A stretch of DNA of 23,989 nt. Source: Perkinsus olseni (taxonomy: Eukaryota > Perkinsozoa > Perkinsida). Position numbers and translations under genes: made by a program. Numbering within the stretch: position 1 is the stretch's first letter; the number at the start of each line of letters is the position of its first letter. Under the pieces are notes generated by a model that was not told the origin of the DNA, searched no databases, and was given only the letters and a program-made list of their open reading frames with translations. This document shows, in pieces, positions 1 to 7,330 of the stretch. The stretch is taken from the NCBI GenBank assembly GCA_013115125.1, contig JABANN010000514.1, forward strand, positions 1 to 23,989, written 5' to 3'.

Positions 1-46
1 GTGGGGGCGCGGCGGGCTCTTTTTGTGGGTGGCGTCTTTTTTTTTT

Positions 47-107
47 CTAGTAGAAACTAATAGGACGACTCCTACTAGGAGTCCGAGTCGGACTCCTAGT
101 AGAAACT
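47..107. repeat. Perfect hairpin flanked by a 12-nt direct repeat
   Basis: Positions 72-86 and 88-102 are perfect inverted copies (15 of 15 bases) around a single central base. The 12-mer CTAGTAGAAACT occurs at 47-58 and again at 96-107, overlapping the right arm. The stretch lies upstream of the first recognisable HECT exon and is probably intronic. Positions 55-71 nearly match 10621-10637 (16 of 17 bases), so it may be part of a dispersed repeat family. No coding potential is seen in 1-233. Confidence 0.6.
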
Positions 108-233
108 TTCTACATCTATAAGGTCTCTACTGCTTTCCAAATTCACAGCTTGTTATTATATCATGATTTCTGTCTACATGTTCAGCTTTGATGTTTGCTA
201 CGGGCTCGTGTGGGATTTGTGGGGTTTCCACAG

Positions 234-1606
234 ATACTGATCTCAACTCGCCCGAAGGAGCAGCAGTGGCCGCTGATATGAACTTCACCACAGACTTGGA
301 CGACTTCGGCAGGTGGGGTTTCGGAAGCTCATCGGCTTCTACTTGATGCTGCTTCGCAGAGTCCGATCGGTGGAGTTGAAAGAGAACGGTTCGAATATAA
401 GAGTTACAGAGGAGAACAAGAGGGAGTATGTCCATTTGGTCTGCCAGCATAAAATGACCCAGGCGGTGCGCCCGCAGCTGAACGCCTTCCTCAAGGGCTT
501 CAACGAACTGGTAAGAGCTCTGCTGGTTTATGTTTAGCTAGTGATGATGTTCGTGTAAGATACCGAGTGATCTTCTCGGGAGAATGTTTGACGATAGAGA
601 GCTGGAGCTGCTCATCTCCGGGCTGCCGACGATTGATGTTGAGGATTGGAGGAAAAACACCATTTATGTCAACTACACTAAGGACTCGGACCAGATCGTA
701 GGTGGCTGGTTGACCGAGGGGGGGAGGGAGGATGCTGGTTCGTTTGGGAGGATGAATTTTGATGCTTCGATATTCTGGGATCGGAGTTGGCTTGTTGACG
801 GTAGAGCCGCGCACTCGAAGCCCGCTTCTGCCGTAGTGCGCGGAACTGGCATCGGAACTCTCACGTGTCGTACAGCGGAAGCGTATCTTGCGAGGATCTG
901 AGCAGAGCTTTTTGGCGATATATCTTTGGACTTTGTGAGCCCTTTCCTCCAGTCGGCATAGCCCGGAGCGGTGATCGTAACAGTTAGTGAGGTGCAGGGT
1001 CATGGCGTGCGTGAGAATTGCCGCAGATCTTCTCGACGTGCAAGGCTCACTGTGGCCCGCTGTCGTTGTGGATCATAGTTTAGTTGCAATCGATCGGGAT
1101 TATTCTGAGAAGTGTGCAGGAACGGCGGCTGGCGACCAGCTTGTTGTTGTTAGGTATGGTTCTGGTCCGTCGTAGAAGAGTTCAATCAGCAGCAGTTGGC
1201 GATGTTCCTTCAATTCGTAAGCCGCTCGCCCCCGTACTCGCCCATCCTCCCACCTCCCATCTTCTCAGGTCACCGGCAGTAGTCAGGTGCCGCTGGAGGG
1301 GTTCAAAGCCCTCCAGGGTATGCGGGGGCCTCAGAAGATGTCAGTGCATCGAGCGTAGGAGGGCGATGATACCATACGAGTATCAGCGACTCTGAGTTGT
1401 CATCCTGTAGGTACGGCGCGGATCGGCTGCCGACAGCCCACACGTGTATGAACCAGCTGGACCTGCCCAACTATGGCGATCGGGAAACTCTCAAGGCCAA
1501 GCTTGTTTTGGTAGGTTGGGTGGTCGGCTGACAGTGGTGGTCGACATGGTTGGGACATGGCTTTCAGGCTGTTAACGAGGCGCATGAAGGGTTCGGGTTC
1601 GTGTGA
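234..1606 (+). CDS. HECT-domain E3 ubiquitin ligase (HUWE1/TOM1/UPL1 type), 3' part
   Basis: This is the C-terminal catalytic part of a HECT ubiquitin ligase, which takes ubiquitin from E2 onto a cysteine and passes it to substrates. Seven exons fit: about 234-312, 360-510, 560-697, 1154-1216, 1269-1354, 1411-1510 and 1568-1606. Introns are 47, 49, 456, 52, 56 and 57 nt, all GT-AG. The spliced product of about 217 residues contains the family blocks [71 protein letters not shown] and [17 protein letters not shown], and ends in GFGFV. The catalytic Cys codon is 1445-1447. The first listed exon boundary is the least certain. The N-terminal bulk, which is very large in HUWE1-like proteins, lies left of the window. 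Similarity is closest to HUWE1, from memory of the family; no alignment was run. Confidence 0.93.
872..889 (+). repeat. Intronic motif copy (HECT intron)
   Basis: This 18-nt stretch inside the 456-nt HECT intron matches 4435-4452 of a TRAPPC13 intron at 17 of 18 bases (ACAGCSGAAGCGTATCTT). It is the left half of the intron motif described in the findings. Confidence 0.55.
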
Positions 1607-1729
1607 GATATGGAGAGAGTTGGAGAGCGGCGAACTTACGTCTTGGGAGTTCTGTTGTTTGTTTCCACTTGGTCTTGAGGGGACACATCGGTTGTGTTAC
1701 AGTGCGTCACATTCTGTCATGGACTAGGG

Positions 1730-1741
1730 TCAACCTAAGAT
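1730..1741 (-). repeat. Partial intron-motif copy, inverted
   Basis: TCAACCTAAGAT here is the reverse complement of ATCTTAGGTTGA, the core of the motif at 4010-4028. It lies just upstream of the secreted protein start. At only 12 nt it could be chance. Confidence 0.3.
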
Positions 1742-1766
1742 TCTCTCAGATCTCATTGCTGTCGTT

Positions 1767-2738
1767 ATGCCCACGTTTTATCCACTGCTCTTCTTCGATA
1801 TCGTATTTTCGTTTTTGATGGTTGGGGTTGTGGCGAGGAATGTGGAAGCGTCTATCGACGGTTGCATTTGGATCGAAGGCCTGGGCTGCGAGTTGGGCTA
1901 CGGCGGCGAGTGCTCTTCCTACTTGGCACAGGTAGATGCCTCTCTGCTCAATACAGTGGACCTGACCTATTACGAGACTCTCTGCCGTACCTGTTGGTGG
2001 TTCGAGTCTGAGGAGGCGTGCGCGTCTATGGCAGAGTGTGCTTGGGACGGTGCTGGGTGTATGTACCCTAAGAAGGATCTTCAGGGAGTATCTTTGACCA
2101 GCGAGGAGTACCACCCGAGCCTTATCTACAATGAGATACAGTCCCATGCCGTGTGTAGCAGGATAAAGGAGGAAGAGATCTGTTTACAGACGCAGTCGTG
2201 CCTTTGGTCGTCTGATAAGATGGTAGGTTCATCTTGGGGAGGTTCACTTTCAAAGAGCGAAAATCTGAAATGGCGTTCGCGCGAATTGGGACTTCACCTA
2301 ACTTACTCTGAGAAGCCTTCGGAAAACTATGCCCTTTCCATTGTCGTGTTCGGAGAGACTTTGTACGATCTCGGCGTTCCTGAAGGGCGTTCCTCCTTCT
2401 CTTCTTCTTCTTCCTCCGACGACTTGTTGTTGTCCCTTCAGTGCATACGGGACATCTGGAAGGTCATGCAGGACTGCTGTGAACCTCTGCAGCCCATCAC
2501 TGACAGAGCGGAGCAATGCAGGAATCGTTCCAACTCTGAAGTCTACTGTCTTACGTTGAGTGAAACCTCAACGACGACCATCTTAGAGGGACTAACTACC
2601 TCCTTGCCTGATGGTGTCGGCACTAATACCACATTTTCGACAACTAAGGGCGTTCAGCTGATCACTGTGCGTGCTGAGAGCAGCAATACGTCACAGTTGA
2701 GTGGACCCTCTACCGCTACGACAGTGGCGCCTACTTGA
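1767..2738 (+). CDS. Secreted Cys-rich protein, copy 1 (unknown family)
   Basis: I do not recognise this family. The ATG at 1767 starts a hydrophobic signal-peptide-like segment (about residues 5-25), followed by DGCIWIEGLGCELGY and regularly spaced cysteines. The paralogue at 6351-7027 shares these blocks, including the later CIRDIW / CLRDIW block and the CRNRS block. The paralogue comparison places a GT-AG intron at 2223-2441, with a long pyrimidine tract before the acceptor. The spliced protein would be 250 residues. The intron is 219 nt (3n) with no in-frame stop, so retention would give 323 residues. The C-terminus is rich in Ser and Thr and has several N-glycosylation-like sites. It is probably secreted or surface-exposed. 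It starts 160 nt after the HECT stop on the same strand. Confidence 0.75.
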   Translation: MPTFYPLLFFDIVFSFLMVGVVARNVEASIDGCIWIEGLGCELGYGGECSSYLAQVDASLLNTVDLTYYETLCRTCWWFESEEACASMAECAWDGAGCMYPKKDLQGVSLTSEEYHPSLIYNEIQSHAVCSRIKEEEICLQTQSCLWSSDKMVGSSWGGSLSKSENLKWRSRELGLHLTYSEKPSENYALSIVVFGETLYDLGVPEGRSSFSSSSSSDDLLLSLQCIRDIWKVMQDCCEPLQPITDRAEQCRNRSNSEVYCLTLSETSTTTILEGLTTSLPDGVGTNTTFSTTKGVQLITVRAESSNTSQLSGPSTATTVAPT

Positions 2739-3210
2739 GTTCAAGTGGGTCCCTTATTTCCTATCTTTGTCTATTTTCTGGTGTAATGTAAAATTTAATA
2801 TGTAAATCCATTTTGCCGGGTGGCAACTCTATTACCATGGCAGTCGTCTTTCAGTGTTTTTGAGTTGACATCGAGCTTCCTTGAGTTGGGTCATCATTGT
2901 CTTCGACAAAAAATATGATCCTCTTTCCGGGAAACTCTGCGGATTCCGTAGCTTCGTGCAGTACAAAATTTGTACAACAAATCTGAGAAGAAGTCTGTCT
3001 AGCGGGCCTCAGCAGGTTCTATGTGCGACCACATTTGTGACTGCCTCGGAAAGTCGTCCTACTATTGGACGCTGGACTGAGTGAGGCCTTCCAGGGAGCG
3101 ACTCGCCGTGGCGGAGATTTCCGAACCAGTGCCGTCTTCATCATTTTTTCGGACTGTTATTGAAGGACGTAAAGCAGTCGGGTTGCAGCTTTGTTTTTTA
3201 CTTAAGGGTG
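2739..3210. other. Intergenic, secreted protein 1 to TRAPPC13
   Basis: 472 nt with a T-rich segment just after the stop (about 2755-2810) that may be 3' UTR. A 67-codon open frame at 2881-3084 has no recognisable similarity and is probably chance. I see no RNA gene or repeat. Confidence 0.5.
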
Positions 3211-5935
3211 ATGCCGGGTCGGGACCCGATCGACGTGAAGGTTATGCGGGTCAGTCAGATGCACCAGGCCCTGCCAGTTCATTCCATCATACAGGCATGA
3301 TTCGTATCTTACATGCTTCAACCTAAGATATCTGGTGTGCTTTAGGACTGCCATAACCCGCTTCTGGGTGTGGACACATCGAGGAAATTAGGAGATGCAT
3401 CGCTCAAGTTGCCCCGAGAAGTGAGGTAGTAGCGTTGAGGCCTGCGTTGTGAGTTCCCCGTCGAGAGTGCCCCAAACTAGTGTGAGTTTTGAAAGAACTG
3501 AGGGAGCTTCAATAGAAATTGCTTGGGATAGTGTCACTGTCTTTGTGTGTTCTGAGATAAGTCTACCACCACCGGCGATCGAACCTGACTGGTATCGTGT
3601 CTGGGATACTCCCCACAGAAAAGGGGGGGGGCTCATCTTACGTTGAACGTTTCGTCGCGTTGTATTTAGGGGTAGGCACCGGACTAAAATCGCGTAGTCC
3701 GGTCCGGTGCGGTCCGGACCGGACCAACCGGACCAGCCGGACCAGCCGGACCGGACTTTGTGCCCACCCCTAGTTGTATTCTTTTTCGTCCCGTGTCGTG
3801 CCTGATCCCATTCCAGCCAGACTCACCCTCTCATTTCTTGCGCGTGCGAGGTCGTTGTGGATTTTTCCACCCAGGTATGAGGGTATCTTTTCTCAGTGAC
3901 ATGTTCGTGGGTGAAGCCTTCCAAGGATTCATAACAGTCGCCGTTGACAGCCCGAGCATAAGCACACTCTACAATGTCACTCTTAGGGTAACCCTCAGGG
4001 AATCCCAAGTATCTTAGGTTGAAGCATGCACTTCACAGGTTAATCTATCGTGTCCGGCGGTGGGTGAGGAATCTGTCAGTCTAGTCGACACCACCGACCA
4101 TCCCCTCCGCGTCCTCGCGAAAGAGTGTCCTGTCGAGCAAGTGGTCACGACCAGAGGGAAGTTCGTAAGCGCTGGATGTCTAGGCTGGCCTTCACTCGAC
4201 CTCTCTCCCTCAGTCCCTCTCTGTCCCTTCGATACATATACTACAAGTGCAGATGACGTGAGCCGTCTGTCTTGACCCTCTGTCGTGCTTCGCTCCGCCT
4301 CGAATATTTACCATTTTAGATACACTATGTCACCTGACGGAGAGACGTTGTACTTCAAACGCAGCTACAAGTTCCCTGTTGTCGCCCCTCTGGCAGTTCA
4401 CCATGAAGTGGTTCAACTGGACGTGAGCTCTCGGACAGCCGAAGCGTATCTTAGGTTGAAGCTTGTCTCAGACGCGACTTTTGTGTAACGTCACTGTTAC
4501 CAACACTCACCCTACTGCGAACATAGCGATCTTTGATACGGAGATCGAACCGCTCCCGGGCTTCCTCAGTCAACCTGTGGGTGATACGAGTAAGTTGACA
4601 GCTCAGGAAGTGACCTGAGGGATCCCGTCGTCTCGGTGGAAACCAGATTTGCGGCCTCTGGCCATTCTCAGGGAGTACTCACGTGTTGCCGCCGAAAGAG
4701 GCCAATGCGGCCGAGTACGTATTCCAGCTAAGTCCTCGCGGGAGTAGTGTTGATATCAGCTATGTAGGTCGTGTTTCCAAGTCCAGTCATACCAGAACTT
4801 GCGCAACTCTAGGTACGACAGTTGGCATCCTATGGCGTGTTCAAGTATCAATGGCGATGTCCACAGCTGGGCAGTGCGTCTGACTCGTTACTCGGCGTGA
4901 AGCAGCAGCTGGACGTACGGCCTCTGCAACAGCAGGACCTCGACCTACGACTGGTGAGAATATCAGCATGACAGGGTAGAGGGTGCTGAACCTCCATGCA
5001 TGAGCGTTGATGAGTCGCTTAAGAGAGACTTTGAGGGGACGATTCTCTCCTCAAAATTGCTGTCGCTGATTTTCTTCTCAAAATTGCTGTCGCTGATTTT
5101 CTTCTCAAAATTGCCGTCACTGGTTTTCTTCTCAAAAATGTTCATGTACTCGTGACTATGATTCGCCTGGAACTCGACTGACCACCAAGATGCTCACTAC
5201 TAATGGATCATCAACTCGTTTTGTTCAGCAAGCATCGAGCTATGATGCCGCAGTCGCGTCCAAGGTCAGTGGCCTGCCCGAAGGAGTTCTCGCGGCTACT
5301 GTAGAGAAGCCCTTTTCTATCCAAGTGGAAGTTGTTAACAATTCTGAGAGGGATATCGCTCTGGCTATCCACTACGATGTTGATGCTCTGGGAGATGTAC
5401 AGATAGCCGGAGCTACGGAGGAGACCTTAGGGGTACCCTGTGCCTCGTGGTCGAGTTTAATGGGGTCTGGAAAACGTATCTTTTTTTTCGTGTCGTGCAC
5501 GCACGAGTAGGTGACCTGTACAGCGCATTATGGACTCGCCATCCATCTCTCGCGACATCCTAGGTGGTCTTTTTCACGTTCATCAGTTGAACCGCCTCTG
5601 AATAAACCCATGCGTATTCGGCAGAATGATCGCCTCCGTTGCGTTTTTCGATTGTCGCTTTTTCCCTTGACGACGAATCGCCATTGACACCATACTGTCG
5701 TCTTCCGTTGGGCCAGCATCAGGAGAGAATGTTATTATCACCACCCTACGCTAGGCTGAGCACTGCGTCTCTTCAGACGATACAAGCATTCAGCTCCCTG
5801 CCGTTCACCCTCTCCCTCTTCCCCTTCGCAGCTGGCATCTTCACTCTGGGCTCCGGCATATCTCTGCGGGATAAGGAGACTGATGCTAAGTACCAAGTGT
5901 CACCGTTTGCTCAGCTTGTGTGTTTACCAGCGTGA
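3211..5935 (+). CDS. TRAPPC13: TRAPPC13, subunit of the TRAPP tethering complex
   Basis: A subunit of the TRAPP complexes that tether vesicles and activate Rab GTPases at the Golgi. Secure exons: 3875-4008, 4039-4164, 4214-4257, 4320-4422, 4472-4589, 4672-4763, 4813-4953, 5265-5432 and 5777-5935. Introns are 30, 49, 62, 49, 82, 49, 311 and 344 nt. Splicing restores one frame with the family blocks SDMFVGEAFQGFITV, SIHILQVQMTYTMSPDGETL, YFKRSYKFPVVAPL, NVTVTNTHPTANIAIFD, EKPFSIQVEVVNNSERDIA and, near the end, LPFTLSLFPFAAGIF. These align in order with animal TRAPPC13. The N-terminus is tentative: ATG at 3211 gives MPGRDPIDVKVMR, like the family's LKVMRL start, then an intron 3250-3345 and exon 3346-3420. 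The stretch 3421-3874 is unresolved and holds a MITE in its intron. Without splicing the gene would look full of stops. Confidence 0.88.
3312..3330 (-). repeat. Intron-motif copy, inverted (TRAPPC13 intron 1)
   Basis: A perfect 19-nt reverse complement of 4010-4028 (TATCTTAGGTTGAAGCATG). It lies inside the proposed first TRAPPC13 intron. The two copies sit in opposite orientation 680 nt apart. Confidence 0.7.
3667..3772. mobile_element. hAT-like MITE (106 bp) with 8-bp target duplication
   Basis: The element begins TAGGGGTAGGCAC and ends GTGCCCACCCCTA, giving 13-bp terminal inverted repeats with one mismatch. It is flanked on both sides by GTTGTATT (3659-3666 and 3773-3780), an 8-bp target site duplication. 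The inside is largely CCGGAC/GTCCGG units and should fold on itself. An 8-bp duplication with ends of the type (C/T)AGGGGTRGGC is typical of the hAT superfamily. It has no transposase, so it is a non-autonomous copy. The perfect duplication points to a fairly recent insertion. It lies in an intron of TRAPPC13. Confidence 0.82.
4010..4028 (+). repeat. Intron-motif copy that provides a splice donor
   Basis: TATCTTAGGTTGAAGCATG fills most of the 30-nt TRAPPC13 intron 4009-4038, whose GTATCT donor overlaps the motif. The same 19-mer is inverted at 3312-3330, and 16 nt of it recur at 4447-4462. Confidence 0.7.
4435..4462 (+). repeat. Intron-motif copy inside 49-nt TR­APPC13 intron
   Basis: This is the fullest copy of the motif. 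Its left half (4435-4452) matches the HECT intron at 872-889, and its right half (4447-4462) matches 4010-4025. It lies in the middle of intron 4423-4471, so here it is neither the donor nor the acceptor. Confidence 0.65.
5051..5140. repeat. 27-nt tandem repeat in a TRAPPC13 intron
   Basis: Three units of 27 nt (5051-5077, 5078-5104, 5105-5131) plus a 9-nt partial unit. The first two are identical and the third has a few changes. On the - strand it reads as a nine-residue repeat (NFEKKISDS), but it lies wholly in the 311-nt intron 4954-5264, so this open frame is probably meaningless. Confidence 0.75.
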
Positions 5936-6350
5936 CTGCGATATTTGTTTCACTGCTCTCGTCGTTGTGTTGGGTTCGGGCCCCCCTTTGCTGCACCAGC
6001 CACTGACTTCTTATCGGAAAAACTACTGCTTCTTAGATATTATTCGTTCGAAAAAAACTCTATTTTCCGTTGAAAAGTACTCGAAAGTTCTGGAAAAAGT
6101 AAGCTCTGGGCTGTAAGTTCCCGGTAAGTTCGAAACTCGAAAGTTCCCAACTTGTCAAATCTATGCCTCGGCCACTCGAGACTGAGGTCCTCAGTTAGCC
6201 AAAGGGACGTCTTCTTAGTATTAATTTACACGGGAGAGTACCATCATTCTGTCAACGGGAAAATTGGTGTGATTTTTCTCGGCGCTTAACGTCTTGCGGG
6301 ATATTATCATGACCCTGCTCGGTCCGCAAGTTTTGTTATAGTCATTCAAA
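5936..6350. other. Intergenic, TRAPPC13 to secreted protein 2
   Basis: 415 nt, AT-richer around 6010-6150, with ACTCGAAAGTTC-like words repeated near 6079 and 6134. I see no RNA gene or credible open frame. It presumably holds the TRAPPC13 3' UTR and the 5' signals of the next gene. Confidence 0.5.
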
Positions 6351-7027
6351 ATGCTGCAAACAACGCTCATCTTTTTTGTATTTCTCCCGACACTGTCGGT
6401 CGAGGCGCAGCCAACGGAGATCCGCTCGAGTGACGGCTGCATATGGGTTGAAGGGTTGGGGTGTGAGCTGAGCTACGAGGCTGAGTGTGATGCCTACCAG
6501 GCAATCGACAGGCCGTCGCTGTGGCCGATGCTGAATGAGCTAGATTGGCAGTACTATGAGAATAGGTGCTCCTATTGCCTTGCTATGGCGGATCGGGATA
6601 CCTGTGTAGCAAGCGAGATCTGCGAATGGTCAGCGGGAATATGTTCTTATGTATTCAAAGCATACGTTGGCCTCTAGAGCTATCCAGGAGCCCCATTCCG
6701 GCGGTGAGGATCGGGTTAGTTTCCTTCGCAGTGAAGTAACAGCGCACATGATGTGCCAGAAGCTGAGGGAAGCGGAGGACTGCCGTAACGTTTGGGGATG
6801 CCTTTGGGACACAGGAAGGGAAAAAGTGAGCGTGATAGCGTCAGCCGTTCGTGCCCGTCATCGCTTGTTCTCAGTGCCTGCGCGACATCTGGGCGGTGAT
6901 GAGCTCCTGCTGTCCGTGGCTCCAAGCGATCTACACCAAGGCTGACGTTTGCCGCAACAGAAGCTCCTCGCTTGTGGCATGCATCGGAGGAAGCAGAGAG
7001 GGAATGCCTTATTATTATGAACCATAA
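6351..7027 (+). CDS. Secreted Cys-rich protein, copy 2 (unknown family)
   Basis: Paralogue of the gene at 1767. ATG at 6351 begins a signal-peptide-like segment (MLQTTLIFFVFLPTLSVEA), then SSDGCIWVEGLGCELSYEAE. Best model: exons 6351-6650, 6688-6825 and 6875-7027, with introns of 37 and 49 nt, giving 196 residues. The second intron is at the same phase-0 site as in copy 1, just before C(I/L)RDIW, but is 49 nt instead of 219. The first intron (6651-6687) is absent from copy 1 and is the weaker call; without it the frame is broken, so a frameshift is the alternative. The C-terminus is shorter than in copy 1 and lacks the Ser/Thr-rich tail. Function unknown, probably secreted. Confidence 0.7.
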
Positions 7028-7330
7028 TCATTCGTTTTTTGTGGACTACTTTTTATGGCCTGTTCAAGGCTTGCTGGTTACAGATTATACTGCTCAACCG
7101 GTTCTGTCTTGTGGCAATCTTCTTTATTACGCAGTATGACCATCGGCTGGGTGTTGAGTTGTCTTAGTTCCGTTAGGTGGTGGGAATTCGTGGCCCTATT
7201 CTTCCCTGAGAGAGACAGTTGCTTGCCTTACTAAAGGAACCGAGGTTGATCCGAGCACAAGTCAGAAGCATCGATTGACGAGACCTTCTCGGTGTTAGAA
7301 ATAATGGCACGACTGCCGTATTCTGAGTAG
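7028..7330. other. Gap between secreted protein 2 and first recognised PARG exon
   Basis: 303 nt. It may contain the true PARG start and a short 5' exon. An ATG at 7304 opens a short frame that stops at the exon border, so it only works if another splice is used. An open stretch before 7290 could splice to 7331 but has no ATG. I could not settle this. Confidence 0.45.

Noticed and set aside
500-1003. 167-codon - strand open frame
   Set aside because: It overlaps HECT exons on the + strand and shows no family match.
3875-5935. TRAPPC13 region as a pseudogene, because of many stops and frame changes
   Set aside because: Removing introns with good splice sites, five of them 49-62 nt, joins all pieces in one frame and restores family order and length.
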